DNA from: Anaerolineae bacterium
GTDB taxonomy: Bacteria; Chloroflexota; Anaerolineae; Aggregatilineales; Aggregatilineaceae
Length of the DNA stretch: 64,000 nt
Reading direction: 5' to 3'
Assembly (NCBI GenBank): GCA_023382715.1
Contig: JAHDWP010000001.1
Location: 381,779-445,778 of the forward strand
Shown here in pieces: positions 25,973-35,725 of this stretch. The notes beneath the pieces were generated by a model. The model saw nothing but the letters and a program-made list of their open reading frames with translations, did not search any database and was not told the origin of the DNA. The stretch's first letter is position 1. The number at the start of each line of letters is the position of its first letter. The position numbers were made by a program, and so were the translations under genes.

Positions 25973-27478
25973 TCAGGCGTCAGCGGGAAGCCGCTCGAAC
26001 AGCGCTGAGCGCTCCTGGTCAAAGCGCAGCTCGCGCCAGCGGTCGGGCATGGCGCGCAGCGCGCCCGCCAGCGCGCTCTGCGCCTCAATCGCCACAAGAT
26101 CGATCTCCTGGCGCTCCAGCGCCGCCCCCCACCCCTCGCGCAGCAGCAGCACGTCCAGGTACTGGCGCAGGAACTCGTCGTTGTAAAGGTCCGTGCGCCC
26201 GTCCACATAGACCGGCACATGCGGCGCGGCGAAGATCAGGTATCCGCCCCAGTTGTAGCTGTTGAAGAGGTGCCCTTCGGGGCGGGTCTGCTCCAGGTGA
26301 GCGGCCAGCTCCACCGGGAACAGCTCCGCCTGCGCCTCGCGCATGGTCTCGCGGCTGAGAACCGCGCCCACCTTCGCCAGCGCGCCGATGGCCACCACCC
26401 CCAACAGCAGCCAGTTGGCGACCAGCATCGGCCCGCTGACCCGGCGGCGTGGCCGAATCTGCCAGCCGCGCTCGTCCAGCCAGGCGTCGAGATGCCGGGT
26501 CAGCGCCGGCGTGGCGACCAGGGCGAAGACTGCGATATTGCGCCCGGACAGCAGCGCCATGGCCGCCGTACCCATAACCAGCACCAGGTCTGTCCAGTCA
26601 GCGCGCCGCCCACTAATGCCGAAGACAGCGACAATCCCCAGTAGCAGCAGCAGAAATGGCCAGGTCTGCGGCTGGTGGAAGTCCGGAGTCGCCCATTCCT
26701 GGATGAAGTCCTGCAGCGCACCGATGCCAACGGTATCAAACGGGTAGGCCAGCATCCGCAGGCCGTAAGGGTTGATCGCCACCAGCAGGGCTGAGAGCGC
26801 CGTCACGCCCGCCAGTTTGCGCAGCCTTGCCCCGCGCACGACGGTCGGGCGCGTATCGCCGAGCAGGTTGCCCAGCACCTCACCGGCAATCGTCCCCAAC
26901 AGCAGAATGAAGGCGATGGCGAAGCCGCCGTGCAGGTTCACCCACAGAACAACCAGCGGAGGGATCAGCCACAGCCGGTCCACTTGCCGGCGCTTGTACA
27001 GGTGCAGCAGGCTGAACACCGCCGCACCCAGCGCGAAAGAGAACATCTGCGGGCGCGGCGACCAGAAGACAGCCGCCGCCGCACCACCGAGCACTACCGC
27101 AAAGGCGCGCACATAGACGTTGCCCTCGCACGCCGCGTAGACCAGGGCCATACCCCCCGTCGCCAGCAGCGCCGTGATCAGCGCCAGCCCGATATTGCCG
27201 GGATCGCCAGGGAATACGCCGCCGCCGAAAAGCTCATAGGCCCCGTACAACACAAGCTGCGCGCCCCAGCTATGGTTGACCCAGGGCGCGCCCAGCCGCG
27301 TGTGAGAGAACAGATCGTGGCGCAGGATGGCGCGCTGCTCCACCATGATCTCGCCGCTGCGCAGGTGCCACCAGGTGTCGGTGTCGGTCGGCACGCGCAC
27401 GGCCATCGCAAACAGCAGTATAAAGAGCACCGCCGCCATCAGCCGCTCGGTGGTGAGCTGCCTGATTCTGTGCATCAT
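25973..27478 (-). CDS. Polytopic membrane protein, GT-C-like, unknown function
   Basis: 501 residues with an N-terminal helix, then VPTDTDTWWHLRSGEIMVE (D32 and D34), then about nine more helices and a soluble C-terminus containing GHLFNSYNWGGYLIF and VYVDGRTDLYNDEFL. This pattern recurs in a family of uncharacterised bacterial membrane proteins that look like GT-C enzymes. It is the first gene of the four-gene membrane operon. ATG 27478 and the next codon, also ATG, are equally possible starts behind a G-rich Shine-Dalgarno. Confidence 0.7.
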   Translation of the reverse strand: MMHRIRQLTTERLMAAVLFILLFAMAVRVPTDTDTWWHLRSGEIMVEQRAILRHDLFSHTRLGAPWVNHSWGAQLVLYGAYELFGGGVFPGDPGNIGLALITALLATGGMALVYAACEGNVYVRAFAVVLGGAAAAVFWSPRPQMFSFALGAAVFSLLHLYKRRQVDRLWLIPPLVVLWVNLHGGFAIAFILLLGTIAGEVLGNLLGDTRPTVVRGARLRKLAGVTALSALLVAINPYGLRMLAYPFDTVGIGALQDFIQEWATPDFHQPQTWPFLLLLLGIVAVFGISGRRADWTDLVLVMGTAAMALLSGRNIAVFALVATPALTRHLDAWLDERGWQIRPRRRVSGPMLVANWLLLGVVAIGALAKVGAVLSRETMREAQAELFPVELAAHLEQTRPEGHLFNSYNWGGYLIFAAPHVPVYVDGRTDLYNDEFLRQYLDVLLLREGWGAALERQEIDLVAIEAQSALAGALRAMPDRWRELRFDQERSALFERLPADA

Positions 27479-27584
27479 CCCCCCTGTTGCCAGCGCCCGC
27501 GCCTGTCACCGGATGTTTTCGCAGAGCGCCGGCGGGCTGCGCGCAAAGTCAGGGGCGCAGCACGAACCGCGCCTCTGGCATCTG

Positions 27585-28616
27585 TCACCCTTCTGTCTGA
27601 CGATACCGCTCGGCAATCGTCGGAATCAGGTAGTCATTGAAGGCGCGCCCGGCATCGTAATCGGGTGCCCAGTGCCAATCGCGCCGCGCTGCGCTGTCGT
27701 CCACCTCGGCGGGCCAGCTATCCACGATAGATTGGCGGGCGTCCGCTGGCTCGAACGCGATCTCTGCCCCAGGAAAAGCCGACCTCACCATGTGCGCGAG
27801 CTGCTCTGCCGAACGGCTGAAGCTGGTCACGTTGTAGACAAGCTGAGTCAGCGCTTCGCGTGGCGCATCGGCCAGCAAGAGCAGCGCCTTGATCGCGTCC
27901 GGCATGACCATGAACGGGATCGTCGTATCTTCGCGCACGAACGAGGCGTAGGGCTTGTTCTGCGCCGCCGCGTGCAGCATTTCCGGTGCGTAGTCGCTCG
28001 TCCCGCCTGTGGGCACCGTCAGCGCGCTGATCAATCCAGGAAAGCGGACGCAGCGGAAGTCCACGCCGACCGATCGCTGCACCGACAACTGCCGGTAATG
28101 GCGCGCGTAGTAGCGACCCAGGTGCTCGCAGTACAGCTTGTTGCAGCCGTACATAGTGATCGGGTTGAGATACTGCTCTTCGCACACTGCGCCGGCAGCT
28201 TGCTTGGCGGCCAGGCCCGGCACCCCGTAAGCTGCGATCGAGCTGGCGTAGATGAACTTGACGGGCTGACCGCGCGCCTGCCCCTGGTCAACAGCCAGCT
28301 TGAGCAGGTTCACTGTCCCCTGAACGTTGACCCGATGCGCGTTCTCCGGGTTGAACTCCGAGCTTGTGGAGAGCAGCGCGGCCAGGTGAATAATCGTGTC
28401 TATCTCGTATTCAGTGGAGAGCGTTTCCAGCAGCTTGTTGTCAAGAATGTCGCCCACAATGATCCGGCTCACGGCGGAGCGCAGCGCGTGATCTAGCTTC
28501 CTGATGTCCAGCACAACGATCGGCAGATGGTTGGCTCGCTGGCTGAGCTGCTGGATGAGGCCGTGACCGACCTCGCCATCCGCCCCGGTGATCAGCATAA
28601 TCCTTCTGCGAATCAA
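27585..28616 (-). CDS. SDR-family NAD-dependent dehydrogenase/epimerase, L-threonine 3-dehydrogenase-like
   Basis: 343 residues of the extended SDR family. The NAD-binding motif is ITGADGEVG (about 9-17), followed by HLAALLSTSSEFNPE and the catalytic Y-x-x-x-K in MYGCNKLYCE. The segments HLAALLS...NPE and RFPGLIS...GGTSDYA match the SDR-type threonine dehydrogenases more closely than sugar epimerases, so oxidation of L-threonine to 2-amino-3-ketobutyrate is possible. The neighbouring surface-glycan genes make a sugar substrate an alternative. TTG 28616 has AAGGAAAAG 4-8 bases upstream and gives the expected N-terminus; ATG 28598 is the alternative. Confidence 0.75.
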   Translation of the reverse strand: MIRRRIMLITGADGEVGHGLIQQLSQRANHLPIVVLDIRKLDHALRSAVSRIIVGDILDNKLLETLSTEYEIDTIIHLAALLSTSSEFNPENAHRVNVQGTVNLLKLAVDQGQARGQPVKFIYASSIAAYGVPGLAAKQAAGAVCEEQYLNPITMYGCNKLYCEHLGRYYARHYRQLSVQRSVGVDFRCVRFPGLISALTVPTGGTSDYAPEMLHAAAQNKPYASFVREDTTIPFMVMPDAIKALLLLADAPREALTQLVYNVTSFSRSAEQLAHMVRSAFPGAEIAFEPADARQSIVDSWPAEVDDSAARRDWHWAPDYDAGRAFNDYLIPTIAERYRQTEG

Positions 28617-28683
28617 GGTCTTTTCCTTTCTTCCTAAGCGTCATACAAAGAACATTCAGCCGGGGCCAGGCACGCCGGGCCTT

Positions 28684-29103
28684 TCAGGGCCGGGCGTGAT
28701 CCACCCCGTGGCCCCGCAACGATTCATCCCCCGCAATATCGCGCCCCCAGGCGACCACGAAGGCCATCGCATGCTCGCGTGTGTGGCTCAGGCTGACCTG
28801 CCACGTCTCCAGGCCCAGCTCTGCCGCGCGCGCCGCCGCCGCCCCGTGCAGACGCAGGTGCGGCTGACCGCCGTCATCCGAGTCTACTTCGATGTCCAGC
28901 CAGCGCACCAGTCCGATGCCCGTGCCAAGCGCCTTCGCCGCCGCTTCTTTGGCGGCGAAACGGGCGGCCAGCCGCGCCGCGTTGCCCGCACATTGGGCGC
29001 GCTCGTTTGCAGTGAAGAAGCGCGCGAAGAAACGTTCGCCATGCCGCTCAATCGCCTGGCGAATGCGCGCCACTTCGATCAGGTCTACGCCGATGCGCAG
29101 CAT
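28684..29103 (-). CDS. acpS: Holo-[acyl-carrier-protein] synthase
   Basis: 139 residues. It transfers 4'-phosphopantetheine from CoA to a serine of acyl carrier protein in the cytoplasm. The metal-binding Asp is in GVDLIEVARI (D7) and the second acidic residue is E53 in RFAAKEAAAKA; the later WQVSLSHTREHAMAFVVA is also typical. The length fits the AcpS group (115-140). It lies 34 bases downstream of the M16 peptidase pair. Confidence 0.95.
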   Translation of the reverse strand: MLRIGVDLIEVARIRQAIERHGERFFARFFTANERAQCAGNAARLAARFAAKEAAAKALGTGIGLVRWLDIEVDSDDGGQPHLRLHGAAAARAAELGLETWQVSLSHTREHAMAFVVAWGRDIAGDESLRGHGVDHARP

Positions 29104-29137
29104 AGTGCGCCGCCCCCCGTGTCGCTGTGCCGTGCGG

Positions 29138-30418
29138 CTACTGTGCCGCGCTTCGATCCGGCCCGGCGATCGCCAGGGCGAAGGCCGCCGGATCGAGGTA
29201 GCGCCGCGCCGCCTCCCGCACCTGGTCTGCCGTGATCGCCTCGATCTCCGGCGCGTAACGTTGCAGGTAGTCCAGGCCGAGTCCGTAAAGCTCCATACTC
29301 AGGATGGAGCCAGCCACGCCCTCGCTCGACTCAAGCTGTAGGGGCAGCCGCCCAATGAAGTTCGCTTTGCTGTCGGCCAGCTCGTCCTCAGCGACCACTT
29401 CCTGCGTGATGCGGCGCAGCTCCGCCACGATTGACTGCACGGCCTCTTCGACATTGGTCGGGTTGACCCCGGCAGCGACTCGCCAGGGTCCCGGCCCCCA
29501 GCCGCCATCCAGGCGGCTGAAGCTGTAGTAGGCCAGGCCGAGCTTCTCGCGCACGTGCGCGCCGATACGCCCGTACATGCCGAAGACGCCGAGGATGTGG
29601 TTGGCCATGTTCGCTGCCTGCCAGTCTTCGGCAAAGCGCGACGGCCCGCTCGCGCCGAGCACAATATCCGCCTGGCTCTTGCCCGGCAGAGCCGCTTCGC
29701 GCCGCACGATGCCGCCCAGCGGCGGGACCAGCGGAAGCCCCTGCGGAAGCCGCTGAGCGGGGTTAGCCCAGTCGCCGAAATGCTGCTCGACCAGCCGGCA
29801 GACCGCTTCCGCCGAAACCGCGCCCACCACCACCACGATCATGCCGCGCGGGCCGAAGCATTGCTGGTGGAAGCCCACCAGATGATCGCGGGTGATGCCG
29901 CTCACGCTCTCCAGCGTGCCATCCGGTGGCCGGTGGTAGGGATGCGCGTCGCCATACACCAGCTCGCGGAACATGCGCCCTGCCACATAGCGCGTGTCCT
30001 GCTCGTGAATCTTGAGCGCGGTCACAAACTGCCCGCGCAGCCGCTCGATCTGCTCGTCCGGGAACGAAGGCCGGCGCAGCGCGTCGGCCAGCAATTCGAC
30101 CAGCAGCGGCAGGTCTTCGGCCAGGCTCCTGCCGCTGAAGCCCGTGTGGTGCAGCCCCGCGCCGAATCCCAGAGACGCGCCGCTGCCCTCCAGCAATTCG
30201 TGAATGGTCTGAAAGTCGCGCGTCGTGGTGCCGCGCAGGAGCATCGTCGCGGTGAACGAGGCCAGACCTTCCTGCCCCGCCCCATCATTCAGGCTGCCGG
30301 TATCGAGCATTCCCTGGACGACGACAGAAGCCACGTCCGGGTTCTCGCGCACCAGAATCACGAGGCCGTTGGGCAGCACATGCCGCACAATGTCGTGAGG
30401 GCCGGGGAGCGTCATCAT
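29138..30418 (-). CDS. M16 peptidase-like protein lacking the zinc motif
   Basis: 426 residues with the two-lobed M16 (pitrilysin/processing-peptidase) fold. Where active members have HxxEH the sequence reads GLASFTATMLLRGT, so all three metal ligands are missing. The C-lobe retains AYYSFSRLDGGWGPGPWRVAAGV. Such subunits pair with an active M16 partner and help hold the substrate. ATG 30418 overlaps the stop of the active partner as ATGA, and upstream in-frame codons are rejected for that reason. The two proteins very likely form a heterodimer. Confidence 0.88.
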   Translation of the reverse strand: MMTLPGPHDIVRHVLPNGLVILVRENPDVASVVVQGMLDTGSLNDGAGQEGLASFTATMLLRGTTTRDFQTIHELLEGSGASLGFGAGLHHTGFSGRSLAEDLPLLVELLADALRRPSFPDEQIERLRGQFVTALKIHEQDTRYVAGRMFRELVYGDAHPYHRPPDGTLESVSGITRDHLVGFHQQCFGPRGMIVVVVGAVSAEAVCRLVEQHFGDWANPAQRLPQGLPLVPPLGGIVRREAALPGKSQADIVLGASGPSRFAEDWQAANMANHILGVFGMYGRIGAHVREKLGLAYYSFSRLDGGWGPGPWRVAAGVNPTNVEEAVQSIVAELRRITQEVVAEDELADSKANFIGRLPLQLESSEGVAGSILSMELYGLGLDYLQRYAPEIEAITADQVREAARRYLDPAAFALAIAGPDRSAAQ

Positions 30419-31719
30419 GCCGGGCCGCCTTCGTGTGCAGTGTCTCTGACGGGGATGAACCAACCCACCGTGCGCTGCGAGCGGCGCAGATAACGCGCGG
30501 CCACCTCGCGCACATCTTCCAGCGTCACCGCCGCCAGGTGATCAAGATAGTGCTCGTACCAGGTATGGTCAGAGAAATTCTCCGCAAAGGCCAGCCAGAA
30601 CGCCTGCCCTGTGACGCGCTCGGTGCCATAGGCGAAGAGCGCTTTGGCCTGCTTGCGCGCTTTGTCGAGTTCCTGTTGCGACACGTCGCCCGCCGCGAGC
30701 CGCTCAATTTCCTCGTCCAGCGCCGCCTGCACTTCTTCAGGCGTGCGCCCGTCGCGCACCGTCGCCAGCACGTTGAACAGGTAAGGGTCCACCGACGGGT
30801 ACAGCCCACCGCCCACGCCGGTCGCCAGCTCCGTCTCGACCAGCGCCCGGAACAGGCGTGATGTGCGGTTGCCAATACCGCCCCCGCCCGGTGCGCTCGC
30901 CCCGGCCAGGATGCTATCCACCAGCGCCAGGCGGAACCAGTCTGGCGCGGTCGCCGCCGGCACGCGGTAGCCAGCGTAGACATACGCCGCGTTGCCCTCG
31001 CGCTCGACGCGCACGGCGCGCTCTCTGCGCTGCGGCGGCTCGCGGCGCAGGACCGGCGGCGGCTCTGGCCCGCGCGGAATCCCGCCAAAATACGCTTCAA
31101 TGCGCTCCAGCATGTGCCCGGCGTCAAAATCCCCCACAGCTACGGCGATGGCGTTGTTCGGGTTGTAGTACGTGCGGTAGTGCTGGTAGAGGTCGTCGCG
31201 CGTCATCGAGCGCAGGTCGTCCATGGCGCCGATAACCTGGTGATGGTAGGGATGCACGCGAAAGGCAGCGGCGCGAGTCGCTTCATGCAGCCAGAAGGTG
31301 GGCGAGTTTTCCGATCCTTCGCGCTCGGAGATGATCACCGTGCGCTCCCGCTCGACCTCGTGCGGGTCGAACAGGGCGTTGGTCATGCGGTCGGCCTCGA
31401 TCGCCAGCGCCAGATCAATGCGGTGGGCGGGCATCGTCTCGAAGTAGGCCGTGTAGTCGAAGGAAGTCTGCGCGTTCCACACGCCGCCTTCGCGCCCGAT
31501 CCGCTTGTCGAGCGTGCCCGCCGGAAAACGCTCGGTGCCTTTGAACAGCATGTGCTCGACCCAGTGCGAGATGCCGGTCTTGCCGACCGGCTCGTTGCGG
31601 CTGCCTACGCGGTAGAGCACCCACCAGCTTATGACAGGCGCAGTGCGCGCTTCCTTCAGGAGCACAGTCAGCCCGTTATCGAGCACGTGGCGCAGCACAG
31701 ATGCCGTTGAATCGGCCAT
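30415..31719 (-). CDS. M16 zinc metallopeptidase, active subunit
   Basis: 434 residues. The inverted zinc motif HWVEH is at about 52-56, and the distal glutamate is supplied by ERERTVIISEREG. The overall form matches bacterial processing-peptidase-like M16B proteins. Substrates of the bacterial enzymes are mostly unknown; peptide or signal-peptide breakdown is common. ATG 31719 has GGAGG 4 bases upstream; a TTG codon immediately before it is less likely. It is translationally coupled to the catalytically dead partner downstream. Confidence 0.92.
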   Translation of the reverse strand: MADSTASVLRHVLDNGLTVLLKEARTAPVISWWVLYRVGSRNEPVGKTGISHWVEHMLFKGTERFPAGTLDKRIGREGGVWNAQTSFDYTAYFETMPAHRIDLALAIEADRMTNALFDPHEVERERTVIISEREGSENSPTFWLHEATRAAAFRVHPYHHQVIGAMDDLRSMTRDDLYQHYRTYYNPNNAIAVAVGDFDAGHMLERIEAYFGGIPRGPEPPPVLRREPPQRRERAVRVEREGNAAYVYAGYRVPAATAPDWFRLALVDSILAGASAPGGGGIGNRTSRLFRALVETELATGVGGGLYPSVDPYLFNVLATVRDGRTPEEVQAALDEEIERLAAGDVSQQELDKARKQAKALFAYGTERVTGQAFWLAFAENFSDHTWYEHYLDHLAAVTLEDVREVAARYLRRSQRTVGWFIPVRDTAHEGGPA

Positions 31720-31762
31720 CAATCCTCCCCCGCTGGATGTCGCTGTCCTGGCCTATAGTTTA

Positions 31763-31791
31763 GCAGGGATGCTCTGGCGGAGCATCCCTGC
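31763..31791. terminator. Perfect 12-bp hairpin after ugd
   Basis: GCAGGGATGCTC pairs exactly with GAGCATCCCTGC around a five-base loop, 40 bases after the ugd stop. No T-run follows on the minus strand, so it may be a processing site or dispersed palindrome rather than a full terminator. Confidence 0.5.
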
Positions 31792-31830
31792 CGGTTCAGC
31801 TATCGGACTGGAAGTCAGCCGGGGCGAGCG

Positions 31831-33147
31831 TTATTCCAGGGCCGCCCCATTGTAGCCGCGACCGATGCCGCGATACTCAAACCCTACCCGACGCATGGTC
31901 GCCGGATCATACAGATTGCGCCCGTCAATGAGCACCGGCGTGCGCATAGAGTCCTTGATGCGCTGCATGTCGAGCTGCATGAACTCGTTCCAGGGCGTCA
32001 CTACCACCAGCGCGTCGGCTCCCTGGGCCAGCTCGTAAGAGTTCTTCATCATCACCATGAACGGCATGATGCCCTGGGCAACGTCCATCGCCACCGGGTC
32101 ATAGCCGCGCACCTCTGCCCCGTGCTCGTGCAGATACTCCGCGATGGTGATGGACGGAGCCTCGCGCATATCGTCAGTGTTCTGCTTGAAGGCCAGCCCC
32201 AGCAGCGCGATCGAGCGCCCCTCGAGCTTGCCCAGAAGCTCGTGCACCTTCAGCAGCACGTGCTTGCGCTGGTAGGCGTTGATGTCCATCACCGCCTGCA
32301 AAAGCTGCGGATGCTTGCCATGCACCTGGGCCATATAGGCCAGCGCCTTCACGTCCTTCGGGAAGCACGAGCCGCCATAGCCGATCCCCGCCTCCAGGAA
32401 GTGGTGACCGATGCGTTTGTCGAAGCCCATGCCCCGCGCCACTTCCTTGACATCCGCGCCGAGCGCCTCGCAGATGTTGGCGATCTCGTTGATGAAGCTG
32501 ATGCGTGTTGCCAGGAAGGCGTTGGACGCATATTTGATCATCTCCGCCGTGCGCAGGTCGGTCACGACGATCGGCGCGCGCAGCGGCAGATGAAGCTGCG
32601 CCACGCGCTCGGCGGCCTCCTGATCTTCCGAGCCGAGTACTGTCCGATCGGGAGTCAGGAAGTCGGCCAGCGCCGACCCTTCGCGCAGGAACTCCGGGCA
32701 GCTCACCACGCTGAACTCAATCGGCGACGGCTGGTTCTCGCGCACGATGTCCGCCACCCAGTCGCCCGTGCCCACCGGCACAGTGGACTTGTTGACGATG
32801 ATCAGCGAATGCTCCATCGTCTTGGCGATGGTTTCGGCGGCCATGCGGACGTATTTGAGGTCTGCCTCGCCGTCCACGCCCTCCGGTGTGCCCACAGCGA
32901 TGAAGACGAACTCGGCGTCCTTGAGCGCCTCGGAATACGACGTGGTGAACGACAGGCGGTTCGCCTTCACATTGCGCGCCACCAGCTCAGCCAGGCCCGG
33001 CTCATAGATGGGCATGATGCCCTTCTTCAGGTTCTCGATCTTGGCTTCGCTGATGTCCAGGGCCACCACGCGGTTGCCCAGGTCGGCGAAACACGCGCCC
33101 GTGACCAGACCGACATACCCTACCCCGACAACGGTGATGTTCTTCAT
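31831..33147 (-). CDS. ugd: UDP-glucose 6-dehydrogenase
   Basis: 438 residues. It oxidises UDP-glucose to UDP-glucuronate with two NAD+, feeding surface polysaccharide or glycolipid synthesis. The NAD-binding motif [12 protein letters not shown] (6-17) and the catalytic cysteine C261 in [14 protein letters not shown] are intact, as are the [11 protein letters not shown] and [19 protein letters not shown] segments. Length is standard. It is transcribed alone behind an extended -10 promoter, close to several glycosyltransferase genes. Confidence 0.96.
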   Translation of the reverse strand: MKNITVVGVGYVGLVTGACFADLGNRVVALDISEAKIENLKKGIMPIYEPGLAELVARNVKANRLSFTTSYSEALKDAEFVFIAVGTPEGVDGEADLKYVRMAAETIAKTMEHSLIIVNKSTVPVGTGDWVADIVRENQPSPIEFSVVSCPEFLREGSALADFLTPDRTVLGSEDQEAAERVAQLHLPLRAPIVVTDLRTAEMIKYASNAFLATRISFINEIANICEALGADVKEVARGMGFDKRIGHHFLEAGIGYGGSCFPKDVKALAYMAQVHGKHPQLLQAVMDINAYQRKHVLLKVHELLGKLEGRSIALLGLAFKQNTDDMREAPSITIAEYLHEHGAEVRGYDPVAMDVAQGIMPFMVMMKNSYELAQGADALVVVTPWNEFMQLDMQRIKDSMRTPVLIDGRNLYDPATMRRVGFEYRGIGRGYNGAALE

Positions 33148-33207
33148 AGGTTATTCCTCATGTGCGCCATGCAGTGTTTGTGCGCTTGTGATAGATTTCA
33201 CGATCAG

Positions 33208-33216
33208 ATTGTACCA
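33208..33216 (-). promoter_or_regulatory. Extended -10 promoter for ugd
   Basis: On the minus strand TGGTACAAT forms an extended -10 element about 60 bases before the ugd ATG. No recognisable -35 is present. It is identical to the element at 5530-5538. Confidence 0.55.
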
Positions 33217-33246
33217 CATTGCTGGACCTCGCCAGTTCACCTTCCC

Positions 33247-34608
33247 CTACGGTTTCCCCACGCTATCCCGGACTCCCCTTCCCCTGCCCCCGCGCAGATC
33301 ATCCAGCACCAGCCCGGCCACCCGCCGCCCCATCTCCACCGCATAATTCGTCCCCCGATCCCAGGGATACACCTGGCTCATGCTGGCCAGGTACACGCCG
33401 GGCAGCGGGGTGCGCACGTCCGGCAGCGCCCGCTCGTGATTCACCAGCGGGACGGGCTGCGCGTAAGGCGTCCGGAACACCCACCATTTCCTGACCCACC
33501 CCGGCGTGAATTCAGCGTTGAAGCGCGGCAGCACGCTCTGAAAACGAGCGACCAGCTCCTCTTCGGGCATATGCAAATATTCGTGGTCCGGATTCACGTA
33601 ATCGCCGCAATAGACCAGCCGGTCGCCGCCGTAATGCGCCGGGTCCATGTAATTCGTGTGCTCGACCAGCGCCAGGAACGGGAACTCGGCGTTCTGCTTG
33701 TCCGGGCGGGACGCGGGCAGGCTCAGCCAGTACGTCCCGTCGCGCAGAAGCTGCCGGTTGAGCGCCAGGATCACCACGACCGCCCCCATGCTCTTCAGCG
33801 CGCGCACTTTGTCCGCGTAGGGGCCATCCAACTGTGGGGCGAGGCGCAGCATGACCTGGGGCGATGACGTGCTGATCACGGCGTCGAACGTCTCAGTCTG
33901 CCCGCCGACCGTCGCCGCGAGCGATCCCGCCCCCGTGCGCTCAATGCGCTGCACCGGCGTGTTCAGGTGAATGCGCGCCCCCTGCCGCTGCACTTCGCCG
34001 GCCAGCAGATCGAGAAAGGCCTGGAAGCCGCCCTCAAACGTGCCCAGCCGGGGCGTGCGCTTGTAGATGCGCGCCCACATCCAGGCCATGTTGACCTGGT
34101 CGTAGTAACCGCCGAACTTGCCGATGAGCAGCGAGCGCCACAGCGTCTCATACGCTTCGCGGCCCATTGTGCGCCGCAGCCAGCGATCGGCGGTCGTGCG
34201 CTCCATAGGCCGCCAGTTGCGCGTGAAGCGCAGATACAGGCCGGTGACCCCATAGCGCATCTTGGCCAGCCACGACAACGGCAGACGCAGATTGGCGGTG
34301 ACAATATTGGGCCGATCCATCGGGTAGATGCGGCCGTTCAGCCACAGCGAGGTGGTCGGGCGCGGGAACAACACCTTATCCTTCGCCCCAAGCTCGTCAA
34401 TCAGGCCCAGGATGGCGTCATCATTGGCGAACCAGTGATGGTAGAACTTCTCCAGCGACCACGCCCATCCTTCGTCGCGAAACCCTGCCGCCAGGCCCCC
34501 CACCTCGGCTCCGGCCTCGTAAACGTCTACCTCAGCGCCCTGCCGCGTCAGATCGTAGGCCGCGGCCAGGCCCGTCGCCCCGGCCCCAATGACCGCCACA
34601 CGCTGCAT
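33247..34608 (-). CDS. FAD-dependent amine-oxidase-family oxidoreductase (protoporphyrinogen oxidase-like)
   Basis: 453 residues. The FAD Rossmann motif VIGAGATGLAAAYDL (6-20) is followed by EAGAEVGGLAAGFRDEGW, and the C-terminal FAD-binding segment GVYLASMSQVYPWDRGTNYAVE is conserved. The family contains phytoene-desaturase, protoporphyrinogen-oxidase and UDP-galactopyranose-mutase-like enzymes. The middle (HHWFANDDAILGLIDELG) resembles the last group and the FAD proteins next to polysaccharide genes, but the substrate is unknown. Its ATG overlaps the preceding stop by one base (TGATG), so it is coupled to the LPG-synthase-like gene. Confidence 0.85.
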   Translation of the reverse strand: MQRVAVIGAGATGLAAAYDLTRQGAEVDVYEAGAEVGGLAAGFRDEGWAWSLEKFYHHWFANDDAILGLIDELGAKDKVLFPRPTTSLWLNGRIYPMDRPNIVTANLRLPLSWLAKMRYGVTGLYLRFTRNWRPMERTTADRWLRRTMGREAYETLWRSLLIGKFGGYYDQVNMAWMWARIYKRTPRLGTFEGGFQAFLDLLAGEVQRQGARIHLNTPVQRIERTGAGSLAATVGGQTETFDAVISTSSPQVMLRLAPQLDGPYADKVRALKSMGAVVVILALNRQLLRDGTYWLSLPASRPDKQNAEFPFLALVEHTNYMDPAHYGGDRLVYCGDYVNPDHEYLHMPEEELVARFQSVLPRFNAEFTPGWVRKWWVFRTPYAQPVPLVNHERALPDVRTPLPGVYLASMSQVYPWDRGTNYAVEMGRRVAGLVLDDLRGGRGRGVRDSVGKP

Positions 34609-35675
34609 CAGATGGTATCCTCCCGTTCCACCGGCGGAGCCTGCCGCAGCGCCTCGCCGTCAACCGCCTCGCGAGCGCGCGCAAAATCCCGCCACCCCAG
34701 CCCTTTGCGATAAAGGAAGAAAAAGCCCAACAGCGTGATCGGCAGCCACAGGGCGGCGTGCAGCACCAGCGTGTAGGACGCAGCCACCGTCTCTCGAACC
34801 CCGTAGGCGGTCAGCACCTTGATGCCCGGCGTGTCGAACGTACCCACATAGCCGGGCGACGAGGGCAGCGTCGTCGCCAGGTTGACCACCGCGGTCATCA
34901 CCATCAGCACAAAGAAGCTCACCTCAAAATTGAAAGCGTGCATGACAAACCAGTATTTCGTCGTCTCCGTCAGCCAGATGAAGACCGACGAGACGAGCGT
35001 CATGATCAGATCGCGGGGGCGGCGCAGGTTGTCCAGCCCTTGCATGAAATGATCCGCCAGCCCCTTCGCCTTCTCGCTCAGGCGTGCCGGCAGCAGCCGG
35101 TCGAACACGGCGGTATACAATCGCCGCATCTGGTCGGGGCGCAGCGCCATGATCAGAAAGACCAGAAAAGCGCCCCAGAACAACAGCGTCGAGAAAAACA
35201 CCACGTCGCGCAGCCAGCGCTCTTTGAAGTCGGCAAAAGGCAGCGCGACGAAGACGAAGATGAGCATCACCAGCCCGTCGAAGATACGCTCGACCAGGAT
35301 CGTCGCCAGGCTGGCCGACATGCTCACCTGTTCATCGCGCCTGAGCACATAGGCGCGAATCACCTCGCCCGCCCGAAACGGGTAGACGTTGTTGCCCATA
35401 TAGCCGATGACTACGATGGGGAACAGGCGACCCGGCGGCACGGGCTTGATCGAGCGCAGCAGGTAATGCCATCGCCAGGTACGTCCCCACACCGCGAAGA
35501 AGTAGATGGCCGCGCCCGTCGTCAGCCAGCCCAGGTGGACGCCGCGCATCCCTTCCCACACATCATCCAGTTCCAGCCCGCGCAGCCCCACATAGAGGAA
35601 GACCAGGCTCACCGCCAGGCCGAGAAGGACGGCTCCCCACTGGCGCGCTATGCGGAGCGCTGAACGCTTCGTCAC
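34608..35675 (-). CDS. Lysylphosphatidylglycerol synthase-like membrane flippase (UPF0104)
   Basis: 355 residues, seven to eight membrane helices, matching the LPG_synthase_TM/AglD domain. Characteristic segments are YMGNNVYPFRAGEVIRAYVL, SASLATILVERIFDGLVML and LPSSPGYVGTFD. Such proteins move or bind lipid-linked substrates and often sit beside glycosyltransferases. GTG 35675 is chosen because AAGGAA is about 9 bases before it and it starts just before the first helix; an in-frame extension of 53 codons upstream is low-complexity and crosses the promoter. First gene of a two-gene operon. Confidence 0.88.
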   Translation of the reverse strand: MTKRSALRIARQWGAVLLGLAVSLVFLYVGLRGLELDDVWEGMRGVHLGWLTTGAAIYFFAVWGRTWRWHYLLRSIKPVPPGRLFPIVVIGYMGNNVYPFRAGEVIRAYVLRRDEQVSMSASLATILVERIFDGLVMLIFVFVALPFADFKERWLRDVVFFSTLLFWGAFLVFLIMALRPDQMRRLYTAVFDRLLPARLSEKAKGLADHFMQGLDNLRRPRDLIMTLVSSVFIWLTETTKYWFVMHAFNFEVSFFVLMVMTAVVNLATTLPSSPGYVGTFDTPGIKVLTAYGVRETVAASYTLVLHAALWLPITLLGFFFLYRKGLGWRDFARAREAVDGEALRQAPPVEREDTI

Positions 35676-35725
35676 GCTGCATGATTCCTTTCGCGCGCAC
35701 GCCCAGGCCAGGAGCCAAAGCGCGT

